Positions 7,690-16,603 of a stretch of DNA of 45,070 bases are shown one piece after another. Origin of the DNA: JBKBRC01 sp046292345 (GTDB taxonomy: Bacteria; Bacteroidota; Rhodothermia; Rhodothermales; Rubricoccaceae); assembly GCA_046292345.1 (NCBI GenBank), contig JBKBRC010000021.1, positions 1 to 45,070 on the forward strand, given 5' to 3'. Below the pieces are notes generated by a model, which saw nothing but the letters and a program-made list of their open reading frames with translations, was not told the DNA's origin and searched no databases. The translations under genes were made by a program, and so were the position numbers. The number at the start of each line of letters is the position of its first letter. The first letter of the stretch is position 1.

Positions 7690-10600
7690 GCATCCTCCGC
7701 TGGCAGGATCACGAGGAACGCGACCACCTCGAAGTCCTCGGCCCCGGCAAACTCGCCCGCCAGCGCGTGCGTCCCCCCGCCCGAGAACAGGCTCGCCACC
7801 GCCCGCTCCTCGCTCTTGCCCACGACGGAAGCGACAGCGGCCGAGAGTTGGCGCTGAACCGCCCGCATGTCCTCGCCTCGCTTCGTCGCCTTGTGGAATC
7901 GCTTGCATGCAGCGGCATCGGGCGCGTCCTGCCCGAGGCAGAGCCGCTTCATGCGGTCGAGGATCTGCTTCGCCTGCGTGAACGGGAGGAGCACCGTACC
8001 CTCCTCGCTCACGTGGGCGAGGAAGTACGGGGCGAGGGGATACCCCGGCGGCGCGGCGCGCTTCGCGGCCTCTCCCTCGGCCCGAAGGCAGAACACCACC
8101 CCCGGCGGCACCTCGCCGGCCTCCTCCGTCGTCACGACGGCGAACGCCCCGAGCAGGGTACCGTCAAGTGCGTCGGGGTACGAGGCATGGAACCGAGCGA
8201 GGTCGATGCGGAAGTCGGTGAGCGTGAGGTCGGTGATGGAGACGCCCGTGTTCAGGTCCTCCAGGTCGAGCACGGCGTCCTGCATCCGCTTGAGCTGCTC
8301 TCGCCGATAGTCCAGGTCGTTCATCGGGTCCCCGGACTGCCGCTCGATCACGTTCTCCTCGCCCGTGGCCGACACGTCGAGGAGCACCATCCGCCCGCTC
8401 ACCCGCTGCTCCAGGTCGATGTACGCCTCCAGCTCGACGTTCGGCCAGAAGTTGACGAGCTGGATCTGCGCGTTCGGCGAGCCGATCCGGTCGATCCGCC
8501 CGAACCGCTGGATGATCCGGACGGGGTTCCAGTGAATGTCGTAGTTGACGAGCCAGTCGCAGTCCTGGAGGTTCTGGCCCTCCGAGATGCAGTCGGTGGC
8601 GATGAGGAGGTCCACCTCGCCCTCGCCCGCCAGGTCGGCCGGCCGCTCCTTCGCCCGAGGCGCGAAGGCCGAGAGGATCGAGGCCATGTCCTTCCGCAGC
8701 CCGCCGAGCGTCGTCTGGTTCCCGCCCGAGCCCGTCACGAGCGCCGACTCCACCCCGAGGGTCTCCTTCGCCCACGGTGCCAAGTGGGCGTAGAGGTACT
8801 CCGCCGTGTCGGCGAAGGCGGTGAAGACGAGCACCTTCCGGTTGGGCATCCCCCCCACCTCGTTGATCGGCTGCCGCACCTTCGCCTCGATCCGCTCCCG
8901 TAGCGCCGCCAGCTTGGCGTCCCGCGCGGCCGTCACGTCGCGGGCCACCTCCAGGAGGAGGAGGAGCCGGTCCCGGTCCTCTTCGAGGTCCTGCCGCCAC
9001 CGGATGCGGTCCACGTCGGTGAGCAGCACCCTCACCGAGCGCCCCACGAGGAGCGGCTCTAGCGTCGGGTCGTCGAAGTCCACCTCCTCCACGTCGGGCT
9101 CCTCCACCTCGGCGTCGGCGTCGTCCATGCGGGCAAGCAGGCTGTCGATCCGCCCGAGCTGGCGCTCCAGCGTGAGCCGGAACGACGCCACCGAGCTCTC
9201 CATCCGCTTGAGCAGGTTCACCCGCATGAGGTGGATCAGGCTCTCCTCGCGGTCGGCCTGCCGGAACACGCTCTCGCCGCCGCGGATCTCCGTGCTGTAC
9301 TTCCGGTCGTAGGCGGCCTGCTTGTGCGGGAGGACGTACCGGAGCGGGGCGTAGGCCGCCAGTCGGAGCCGCCGGATCTCGTCGTTGACGGCGCCAATCG
9401 GCGGGAAGTCGCCGGCCAGGTCCACGTCGGCCTTCACGTTGACGGGGGGCCGCCGCTCGGGGAAGCGCCCCGTCTCGTCCGTCCCGTAGTACTTCTCGAC
9501 GTGCCTCCGCGACCGCGCAATCGTGAGCTTGTCGAGGAGCGAGAAGTAGTCGAACCCGAGCATCTCGACGAGCTGCTCCGTCGTCCGCGCCGCCTGCGGG
9601 AGCTCGGACCATCGGTTGAACGCCGTCTGCGCCTTCCGCGTCGTCACCTCGATGCTCTCGATGCCCTCGCCTGCGAGCGCCGCGTCGTCGCCCTCCGTCG
9701 CGAAGGCGATCTGGTTGCGGAGGTCGGCGAGCCGGTTGTTGACGGGCGTGGCCGAGAGCATGAGCACCCGCGTCTTCACGCCCTCCTGCACGATCCGCCG
9801 CATGAGCCGGTCGTACCGCGTCTCCTGCCCCTTCTTCGGCGTCTTCTTGTTCCGGAAGTTGTGCGACTCGTCGATCACGACGAGGTCGTAGTTCCCCCAG
9901 TTGACGTGGGAGAGGTCGAGGTCCCCCGAGAGGCCGAAGTCGCGGGAGAGGTCGGTGTGGTTGAGGACGTCGTAGTTGAAGCGGTCCCGCGCCAGCACGT
10001 TGCGCCGGTCGTTGACGGCGTAGAGCGTCCAGTTGTCGCGGAGCCGCTTCGGGCAGAGCACGAGGACGCGGTCGTTCCGGAGCTCGTGGTACTTGATCAC
10101 CGCGAGCGCCTCGAAGGTCTTCCCGAGGCCGACGCTGTCGGCGATGATGCAGCCGCCGTACCGGTTGAGCTTGTCGATGGCCGCGACGACGCCGTCGCGC
10201 TGGAAGGCGTAGAGCTTGTTCCAGACCACCGTGTCGCGGATGCCCGTGGCCGAGCGGATGATCCGCTCCTCGTCCATCGCGTCCTCCCGGTCCCCGAACA
10301 GGTGGTGGAGGACGAGCGCGTACACCGCGTGCGGCGCGCGGTCGGCCGCCAGTGCTTCCAGCGCCTCGACGAGCGCCCGCTTCGCCGCCGGGCCGTCCCG
10401 CAGCGTAGCCCACTGCGCCTCGAACCACTCCCCGAGGAGGGCGGCCTCCTGCTTCGTCTCGGACGCCTGCACCAGGCTCATCGGGTTCCCCGGCGTGAGC
10501 CCGAGCCCGTCAGTGGTGAGCGCGAACGAGCCCGTCACACCCTCCCGCGGCTTCCCCTCACCGTCCCGCACGACGACCGCCCCTTGCGGGACCGGACCCG

Positions 10601-10898
10601 CTGCCCGCCGCACCTCGACGCCGTTGGCGATCCAGTCGGCACACCGGCGGGCGAGCCAGTGCGCCTGGAGACGGTTCCTGGCCGCCCGGTCGGCCGGGCC
10701 GCCGAGGAACTGGAGATCCACCTCCGGCCCCGGCAAGACGGCACGTACCGCCGCCGAGAGCGACAGCTCCCATGCCAGCTCCGCGAACGCGAAGAGCGAG
10801 AGCGACGAGGAGGCTAGGTCGAGCCGCCCCCCAGCCCGGAGGGCGGGGCGGACGCGGTCGATCACGCGCTCGTTGCCGGCGTTGCGAAGGATGCGCAT
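7686..10898 (-). CDS. SNF2-type SF2 helicase with N-terminal PLD-like domain
   Basis: 1070 residues. The C-terminal two thirds is an SNF2/RapA-like DNA translocase: IIADSVGLGKTF (Walker A, about residues 250-261), VVIDESHNF (motif II), LSATPVNN (motif III), RFGRIDRIGS (motif VI). The N-terminal ~200 residues look like the phospholipase-D-like domain found in related helicases: GSFALTTDGLGLTPGNP matches the GSxNxTxxG part. The expected HxK is replaced by PQGAVVVRD, so PLD nuclease activity is probably lost. Helicases of this type accompany DUF4391 and type III restriction genes. This one overlaps DUF4391 by 4 bases and lies 10 bases after the SF1 helicase gene. Likely role (inference): ATP-driven remodelling or translocation on DNA as part of the defence complex. 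Confidence 0.9.
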   Translation of the reverse strand: MRILRNAGNERVIDRVRPALRAGGRLDLASSSLSLFAFAELAWELSLSAAVRAVLPGPEVDLQFLGGPADRAARNRLQAHWLARRCADWIANGVEVRRAAGPVPQGAVVVRDGEGKPREGVTGSFALTTDGLGLTPGNPMSLVQASETKQEAALLGEWFEAQWATLRDGPAAKRALVEALEALAADRAPHAVYALVLHHLFGDREDAMDEERIIRSATGIRDTVVWNKLYAFQRDGVVAAIDKLNRYGGCIIADSVGLGKTFEALAVIKYHELRNDRVLVLCPKRLRDNWTLYAVNDRRNVLARDRFNYDVLNHTDLSRDFGLSGDLDLSHVNWGNYDLVVIDESHNFRNKKTPKKGQETRYDRLMRRIVQEGVKTRVLMLSATPVNNRLADLRNQIAFATEGDDAALAGEGIESIEVTTRKAQTAFNRWSELPQAARTTEQLVEMLGFDYFSLLDKLTIARSRRHVEKYYGTDETGRFPERRPPVNVKADVDLAGDFPPIGAVNDEIRRLRLAAYAPLRYVLPHKQAAYDRKYSTEIRGGESVFRQADREESLIHLMRVNLLKRMESSVASFRLTLERQLGRIDSLLARMDDADAEVEEPDVEEVDFDDPTLEPLLVGRSVRVLLTDVDRIRWRQDLEEDRDRLLLLLEVARDVTAARDAKLAALRERIEAKVRQPINEVGGMPNRKVLVFTAFADTAEYLYAHLAPWAKETLGVESALVTGSGGNQTTLGGLRKDMASILSAFAPRAKERPADLAGEGEVDLLIATDCISEGQNLQDCDWLVNYDIHWNPVRIIQRFGRIDRIGSPNAQIQLVNFWPNVELEAYIDLEQRVSGRMVLLDVSATGEENVIERQSGDPMNDLDYRREQLKRMQDAVLDLEDLNTGVSITDLTLTDFRIDLARFHASYPDALDGTLLGAFAVVTTEEAGEVPPGVVFCLRAEGEAAKRAAPPGYPLAPYFLAHVSEEGTVLLPFTQAKQILDRMKRLCLGQDAPDAAACKRFHKATKRGEDMRAVQRQLSAAVASVVGKSEERAVASLFSGGGTHALAGEFAGAEDFEVVAFLVILPAEDA

Positions 10899-10908
10899 GA
10901 GCAGCAGA

Positions 10909-13900
10909 TCAGCGGGTCCTCAGCACACCGGCACGCTCGACGAGCCGGCCGCTCTCGAGGTAGCCCAGCGTGAGCGGTTGGGGCCGTTGGCAGAACGACT
11001 CGACGTAGTTCTTCAGCAGCCGCGACTCCTCCAGCACCTCAGCGTCGTTCGAGAGGTGGTCCACCAGCGACCGCGTCGTGAACACGATCAGCTTCGCCCG
11101 CGCCCGCGACGCCATCACGTTGAAGCGGTTGAGGCTGTAGAGGAACTCGTCCTCCGCCCGGATCAGGTCCGGGTCGCCGAGCCCGAAGGAGGCCACGATC
11201 ACGTCTCGCTGCTGCCCCTGGAATCGCTCTACGGTATCCACGGCGCCCCAAATGAGGCCGGGGTCGTGGTCGGGGAAGACCGCTTGCAGGCGCGCGACCA
11301 CCTTCCCCATCTGCGCCCGGTGCGGCGTCACCACGCCGACAGCCCGCTTCCAGAATCCCTCCGGGTCGTGAGGCCGGAGGGTGAGCCGCTTCTCCCGGCC
11401 GTCCTCGTCGAGCTCGCCCGCCAGCTGGCGGTCCACGCGCCCGTAGAGCAGCGTCAGCAGCGCCGCCACAGCGTCCGCTTCGAAGGCGTTGGCCTGGCTC
11501 GCCACCTCGTCCTCGTAGATGAAGCACGTGGCGGGCTTCGACGGGTCGAGCAGCGCGGCCCAGCCTGGCGTCCAGTGCAGTTCATCCGGCCAGTCCTCGG
11601 GCCGCTCTGTTGGAAGCTTGCCGACAACGTCGAGGAGCTCAATCGAGTGAGGACCAATCGCAAGGTGGACTTCGGCAGGCCCTTGTTTCAGCACGGACAG
11701 CCGAAGGTCTCGGTGGTAGGCGTGCAGCCCCGGATCGTAGCCGGCCCGCTTCGTGAACTCGACGAGCGTCTCGCACGAGCGGTAGTTCACCTGGAGCGGG
11801 CACGGCGCTACGCCGTGGTGGTGACGCACGTACCCGTAGACGCTCCCCACCACGTGGTCGAGGTCGTGCGGTGGCGTCGCCGGGTGGATCGGCGGGAGCT
11901 GCTTGTCGTCGCCGGCGAGGACGAAGGCCGCCCCGTCGGCCGCCTTGCTCACCACGAGCGTGCTCTCAGCCACGTCGAGCTGCGACGCCTCGTCGATCAA
12001 CACGAGGTCGAACCACCGCCGTTGCGTCAACGCCGGCCGCTTCGCCGTCGGCGGCTTCGACTTGTTCTTCGTTGCCAGGGCGAGGTTGTGCAGCTGCTGC
12101 GACGGCCCGGCCACCACCACGATCCCCTCGGGGTGCTCAAGCAGCCCTTGCAGCGTCAACACGTCCTCGGGCGCCTGCGTCGTCTTGACCGTGAGCGGGA
12201 GCACGTCAGGGTGAGCCTCGGCTTGCTCCTCTGGAAGTTCGCTGTAGGAGCTCTGGATGCGGACGAGCCGGTACGACTTCTCCGGCAGAAGCGCTGCGAG
12301 CATTTCGTCGGCGCCCAGCAGTACGTTGTCTACGGCCGCGTAGGTGCCGGCGGCGATGAGGAGGCGGAGCGGGCGGCCTTCTCGGTGCGCGAGCCACACG
12401 GCTCCCGTCACGACGGCACGGAGCGTCTGGCTCTTGCCCGTCCCTGGCGGCCCCCAGACGAGCGCGAGGCGACGAGTGAGGGCCGCCTCCCATGCCGCCC
12501 ACTGCGATTCGTTGAGCCGGACACCAGACGCCTCCAGAGCAGCGCGCGCCGCGGCTACGTCGGCGTCCACTTCGGTCTCGGCCAGCACCGGGGCCTGCCA
12601 CAAGAACTCCGACGCCGGCGACTCCGGCGACGTGGCCGCCGTGTCGGGCGCGTCGATCCCGAGCGCCCGGAGCGTCGCCTCATCGTGCTGCGCCGACGGC
12701 GGGCGCCCGATGCCGAGGAGCGTCGCCTTCACCTTCTTCGTGAGGAAGTCCGTGCTCACAGGGTCGAGCATCACGTCGGTGCTCAGGTCCACCACACCCG
12801 CCGACTCCATCTCAGCGACCACATTGGTGTACCACGGCTTCAGCGCGATCAGCCCCCGTACCCGGTCGAGCGCCTCGACGGACACCTGCGTGAGCCCCAC
12901 CTCGGCCACGCTCCCCGACAGCCGAGCCGGCACGTGAATGTCGTGGTCCTTCACGAGCGGGTACGCCGCGCTCTGGAGGAACGCCGGCTCGCTCCGAGGG
13001 GAAAGCGCGTACCCGAGTGAGGGCGGGCGCACGTTGAACTCCACCGAGTCCGGGCTCAGCGTGTAGACGGAGAGGGCATCCGAAGGCGGCAGGGCATACT
13101 GGCTCGCCGCGGCGAGGTGCTCCAGCGCCTCCGCCTTCTCGGCCCCCTCCAGACGCCGCACGAGGTGCGCGCTCTTGAACCGCGCCTCCCGCTCATGAGC
13201 GGGCATCGCGCGCGTCGTATGCTTGTCGAGGTCGTCGAGCGCCTGGTTGAGCCGGGTGTACTCGTGCCAGAGCTCACCATGCGGCGGCACACCCGTCAGT
13301 CGCCGGGGTGGCCGGATCACCGGCGGTGCCGCCGCTCGCGTGAGGTATGGGCCGAGGTCCCGCTCCAGCTGGCTCACGACGTAGGCCAGCGCCGAGAGCT
13401 TTTTCCCGGTCGTCTCCCGGATCGTGTTCGCCGTGTTGAGCCAGTTGCCACGGTGCGTCCACATTTCGTGGAGGCGCTCGCCGGGGATGAGGTCGCTCAG
13501 TGGCTCCCGGTAGAGCGGGTGCACACTCGGCGCCGCCACCGGATCGGGACGGTACCCTTGCACGACGTCCAGGAGCGTGTAGTGGTGCGGCACCGGCACG
13601 GCCACCGTGTTCTGCACGACGGCGGAGACGAGCGTGAACGGCGACTTGTGCGACGCCTCCTCGGCGTGGGACAGCAACTCAGGCGGCGGGAACAGCCAGG
13701 CGAGGTCGCGCAGGCACGGGTCGGAGAGCACCGACCCGAGGTGTCGCCCCACCATACGGATGAGGTGCTTCCGCTGCGCCTCGTCCCACAAGTAGATCTG
13801 GTACGTGCTCCGCTTCGCCCTCTCCGGTTCGTTCGGGTCTCCGCGGCGCCCTTCGTCTACGTCGGCCTCGTCGAGCTTCTGCACCTCGTCGAGGATCGAA

Positions 13901-14781
13901 CGCAGCGTGCGGAGGAACTTGAGCAGCTCCTCCCGCTCGCGGTCGAGGTCGCGCCGGTCCACGAGGAAGACCTCCTGGAAGCCTGTCGGCTTCCCGTCCA
14001 CAACCGCCGACCACCGCCGTCGCTTCGCCTCCAGCGTCGACCCGAAAGGCAGCGGCTCCCTCCAGAAGGCGCGCAGGCTGAACGCCGCCGTCACGGCGCT
14101 GGCGAGGTCGTAGTCGAGGAAGACGTAGACGTGGAGGTCCGGCCAGCGCGGCATGAGTGCGTCGCTGCCCGACTCCGGGATCACACCGGCCTCCTCCGCA
14201 CGGAGCGACCGCGCCCGGTGCGGGTAGACCGTCCGCTTCGAGCGCAGCGTCGGACTGGCGTTGAAGGCCGCGTCGTCCGTCGCTACCCCGGCGAGCGCCT
14301 CTACGTTCGCGGCGACGGGCTGGAGCAGCTTGGCGCCGCCGCGCGAGAGGCCGGCCACACGTGAGAGGTGGTCCTTCTCCTCCGCCATAGGCCAGCAGTG
14401 GAGCGGGTCGTTCAAGAGCTTTCCGTCGGAGCCTTTCCAGGGGTAGCCGAGGAAGTCGCACCCGGCACAATCGTAGGAGACGTGCCACGGCAACTCGTCC
14501 CACGGCGTCTGGAGCACACGGGGGAGCTCCTCGCTGAAGAACCGCCGCAGCCGCGGAGCAAACGCATCGAACGGGGCGACCTCAATGTCGTCTTCGAGCG
14601 CGAGCGCCAGCTCTTCCGCCGCTGGCTCGCGCCCCTCTTTCCGGCACTGCTCCCGGACCTGCATGAGCGCCGACGCCTCGTAGCTCCCCGGCCACACAGC
14701 CGGCGCTGCGACGACGACGAAGCGGTCGGAGTACCCGTACTCGACGAGCCACGCCGAGAGCGCCATCGAGTAGTACACCAC
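10909..14781 (-). CDS. SF1 (UPF1/DNA2-like) helicase portion of a split nuclease-helicase
   Basis: This frame is open for 1290 codons from a GTG at 14781, but that start is an artefact of a frameshift: sequence continuity shows the protein once began at 15419. The helicase core is intact: VWGPPGTGKSQT (Walker A, about 12432-12455), LVLIDEASQLD (motif II, near 11990), NYRSCETL, RFQGQQRDVIVASF and NRFNVMASRARAKLIV (motifs IV-VI), which is the UPF1/DNA2-like SF1B signature. The first ~130 residues hold the end of the RecB/Cas4-like nuclease, including YDCAGC and HCW (C105, C108, C129), three of four cysteines of an Fe-S cluster. An internal ATG at SMALSA could restart translation and give a helicase without the nuclease N-terminus. 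The gene lies 10 bases before the SNF2 helicase. Confidence 0.85.
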   Translation of the reverse strand: MVYYSMALSAWLVEYGYSDRFVVVAAPAVWPGSYEASALMQVREQCRKEGREPAAEELALALEDDIEVAPFDAFAPRLRRFFSEELPRVLQTPWDELPWHVSYDCAGCDFLGYPWKGSDGKLLNDPLHCWPMAEEKDHLSRVAGLSRGGAKLLQPVAANVEALAGVATDDAAFNASPTLRSKRTVYPHRARSLRAEEAGVIPESGSDALMPRWPDLHVYVFLDYDLASAVTAAFSLRAFWREPLPFGSTLEAKRRRWSAVVDGKPTGFQEVFLVDRRDLDREREELLKFLRTLRSILDEVQKLDEADVDEGRRGDPNEPERAKRSTYQIYLWDEAQRKHLIRMVGRHLGSVLSDPCLRDLAWLFPPPELLSHAEEASHKSPFTLVSAVVQNTVAVPVPHHYTLLDVVQGYRPDPVAAPSVHPLYREPLSDLIPGERLHEMWTHRGNWLNTANTIRETTGKKLSALAYVVSQLERDLGPYLTRAAAPPVIRPPRRLTGVPPHGELWHEYTRLNQALDDLDKHTTRAMPAHEREARFKSAHLVRRLEGAEKAEALEHLAAASQYALPPSDALSVYTLSPDSVEFNVRPPSLGYALSPRSEPAFLQSAAYPLVKDHDIHVPARLSGSVAEVGLTQVSVEALDRVRGLIALKPWYTNVVAEMESAGVVDLSTDVMLDPVSTDFLTKKVKATLLGIGRPPSAQHDEATLRALGIDAPDTAATSPESPASEFLWQAPVLAETEVDADVAAARAALEASGVRLNESQWAAWEAALTRRLALVWGPPGTGKSQTLRAVVTGAVWLAHREGRPLRLLIAAGTYAAVDNVLLGADEMLAALLPEKSYRLVRIQSSYSELPEEQAEAHPDVLPLTVKTTQAPEDVLTLQGLLEHPEGIVVVAGPSQQLHNLALATKNKSKPPTAKRPALTQRRWFDLVLIDEASQLDVAESTLVVSKAADGAAFVLAGDDKQLPPIHPATPPHDLDHVVGSVYGYVRHHHGVAPCPLQVNYRSCETLVEFTKRAGYDPGLHAYHRDLRLSVLKQGPAEVHLAIGPHSIELLDVVGKLPTERPEDWPDELHWTPGWAALLDPSKPATCFIYEDEVASQANAFEADAVAALLTLLYGRVDRQLAGELDEDGREKRLTLRPHDPEGFWKRAVGVVTPHRAQMGKVVARLQAVFPDHDPGLIWGAVDTVERFQGQQRDVIVASFGLGDPDLIRAEDEFLYSLNRFNVMASRARAKLIVFTTRSLVDHLSNDAEVLEESRLLKNYVESFCQRPQPLTLGYLESGRLVERAGVLRTR

Positions 14782-15419
14782 CTCGGCGAAGAGTAGTACA
14801 CCACCTCGGCGAAGTAGTGCGCCCCCGGCTCGGCCGACTGCTTAATGTCGATCACGCGGAGGCGGAGCCGCCTGTCGTGCTCGTCGAGCGGGCGCACGTC
14901 GCCGCTCGGCAGCACCTCCAGCCCCGACGGCCCCGGCCCGAACTCCTCCACGTCCGTCTCCCACCCGGCCCGCTCTCGCATCGGCGGCAGCACCTGCACC
15001 ACGTCCGGGAACGCGTTGCCGACGCCGAGCGGCTCGCCGTCCAGGTCCCGCAGCTCGTCGATCCCGACGGCCCGCTTGAACGTGTCCGTGTCGGGCTCGA
15101 ACCGGCCCTCGACGACGAACTGGTACGGCTCCAGGTCGGGCAACACGGCACGCAGGATCAGCGTCCCCGGTCGGTTCCGCTCGCGCTTCGGGTTCATGTG
15201 CACGCGGCCGGCGCCGAACACGGCGCCGAGCTCGCTCACCTTCTCGTCCTGCCACTCGTACCCCGCTTGGCCGACGAGCCCCAGCCCGGCCCGCGCCGTC
15301 TGCCGAGGCGGCATCCCGAGCTCTCGACGCTCCCTGTCGCCGTACAGGTTGAGCAGGAGCTGCTTGGAGCAACCCGTGCGGAGGTAGAGGGAGAGGGCCT
15401 TCTTCTTGAGCGACGGCAT
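14412..15419 (-). pseudogene. N-terminal RecB/Cas4-like nuclease fragment, frameshifted
   Basis: The reading frame from the ATG at 15419 gives about 209 genuine residues, then runs out of frame into an Arg/Ser-rich tail until 14412. The true part has YLRTGCSKQ (C17, the isolated first cysteine of Cas4/AddB-type Fe-S nucleases), a long beta-rich stretch, and LRVIDIKQS (about residues 189-195), whose DIK matches motif III (D/E)xK of the RecB nuclease family. The next segment, HYFAEVVYYS, is where a 23-bp tandem duplication (14768-14813) shifts the frame. Removing one copy restores AEVVYYSMALSAWL and joins this piece to the helicase frame, giving a protein of about 1495 residues. Translation could be rescued only by slippage, re-deletion of a repeat copy, or restart. 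It begins 2 bases after the methyltransferase gene. Confidence 0.85.
14768..14813. repeat. 23-bp perfect tandem duplication causing a frameshift
   Basis: The unit at 14768-14790 is repeated exactly at 14791-14813. Because 23 is not a multiple of three, the duplication changes the reading frame within the nuclease-helicase gene. With one copy deleted in silico the two flanking frames join without any other change. A recent replication-slippage event, a reversible phase-variable switch, or an assembly error are the candidate explanations. Confidence 0.95.
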
Positions 15420-15421
15420 GA

Positions 15422-16603
15422 TCAGTGAACAGTCTTGAGGGTCGGCGGCACCACGAGGTCCACGCCGACGGCGCGGCGCCCTAGCTCCTCCGCTACTAGC
15501 AGGGTTGTCCCACTCCCCATGAACGGGTCGAGTACCATTCCGGGCCTCGTCGGCGCGTCACACGCGCAGCGTGCCCAGTCCACCTGCCGTTTCGGCCCGA
15601 ACGTGAACTCCCTGAAGTATCCGCCCAACGCCTTCTTGGCCTCGGCCGCCAGCCGCTTCACGTGGGGCGCGTTCTTGCCCGACCCGTTCTGAAGTTGCTT
15701 GCCCTTCCCGGCATCCGAGATCCCGACGGCACGGATCGCGGCGAGGTGGGCTTCCGTAAGTCCGTGCTCCTTGAACAACTCCTTCGCCCGCCGCGCTTGG
15801 GGGCGGCTCGCATCCAGGTCAGCCGTCGGCTCCAGCACCCGCGTGTGAGGTGCACCGCAGGCTGTACACACCCGCTCCGGACACGCCAGCAGGATCGTCC
15901 GCCGCGCCAGCTCCGGAGGGAACGGGGCGAGGTGGTCGCTCTGGCTCCTCGCCGGGTGGAGGTCCCACGCGTCGCCCGGGTTGGCTGTCCGCCCTAAGTC
16001 CTGCGCCAGCGCGTAGAGGTCGAAGTAGTAGTCGCTCGCCTTCTTGGCCCGCGTGAGGTGGAAGACGGGCTCGTGCCGACTCGCGAGCCGGTACGGCCGC
16101 GGCTCCGGCATCCCGATCTCCTTCGTCCATGAGACGTGGTTGGCGATCCGCCACCCCGCGTCCCGCACGGCCACCTCGAAGCGCGCGGGGACGCCCACCA
16201 GGAACCCATCGCGGTACGAGTCGCCGAGGTTGAGGAACACCGACCCGTGCGGCTTCAGCAGCCGCGCCCACCCCTCCAGCGCCTCGACGAGCGCCTCGAC
16301 GTAGGCCGCCGGCGTCGGCTCCTGGCCGAGTTGGTCGGGGTGTCCGTAGTCCCGCCGCCGCCAGTACGGCGGCGACGTCACGATGAGGTCTACGCTCTGC
16401 TCGGGGAGGAACGAGAGGTCCCGGGCATCGCCCTCGCGCCGCTCCGGCCTGCCCGCCGGAAAGTGCACCTCGGGAGCAACTCCCGCCGCCCCGTCAGAGC
16501 TCACCTCGAACGGCGGCACGTCTACGACAGGCTGAGACGTGGCGGCTCCTTTCGACGCCGTCGGCGCGTCTTGTCTCGGTCGGCTAACCCTCTTCTTACT
16601 CAT
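15422..16603 (-). CDS. Beta-class site-specific DNA methyltransferase (predicted N4-cytosine)
   Basis: 393 residues from the ATG at 16603; a second in-frame ATG at 16615 would add four residues. DLIVTSPPYWRRRDYG is motif IV. TSPPYW is typical of N4-cytosine methyltransferases, although some adenine enzymes share SPPY. Near the C-terminus MVLDPFMGSGTTLLVA is the SAM-binding motif I, giving the beta-class order. In the middle, PERVCTACGAPHTRV and a later WARCACD form a likely zinc-binding cysteine cluster, often seen in this family where the helical target-recognition insert begins. The start overlaps the end of the HTH gene by 8 bases (20 with the alternative start), and the stop is 2 bases before the nuclease gene, so it is tightly coupled to both. 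It either protects host DNA from the adjacent nuclease-helicase or adds a second modification to the island. Confidence 0.9.
   Translation of the reverse strand: MSKKRVSRPRQDAPTASKGAATSQPVVDVPPFEVSSDGAAGVAPEVHFPAGRPERREGDARDLSFLPEQSVDLIVTSPPYWRRRDYGHPDQLGQEPTPAAYVEALVEALEGWARLLKPHGSVFLNLGDSYRDGFLVGVPARFEVAVRDAGWRIANHVSWTKEIGMPEPRPYRLASRHEPVFHLTRAKKASDYYFDLYALAQDLGRTANPGDAWDLHPARSQSDHLAPFPPELARRTILLACPERVCTACGAPHTRVLEPTADLDASRPQARRAKELFKEHGLTEAHLAAIRAVGISDAGKGKQLQNGSGKNAPHVKRLAAEAKKALGGYFREFTFGPKRQVDWARCACDAPTRPGMVLDPFMGSGTTLLVAEELGRRAVGVDLVVPPTLKTVH

Noticed and set aside
10216..13020. Very long plus-strand open frame antisense to both helicases
   Set aside because: The opposite strand carries complete helicase motifs; the plus-strand product is Arg/Pro/His-rich low complexity. 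Long antisense frames are expected at this GC content. The same applies to plus-strand frames at 2098-3171 and 9231-10817.
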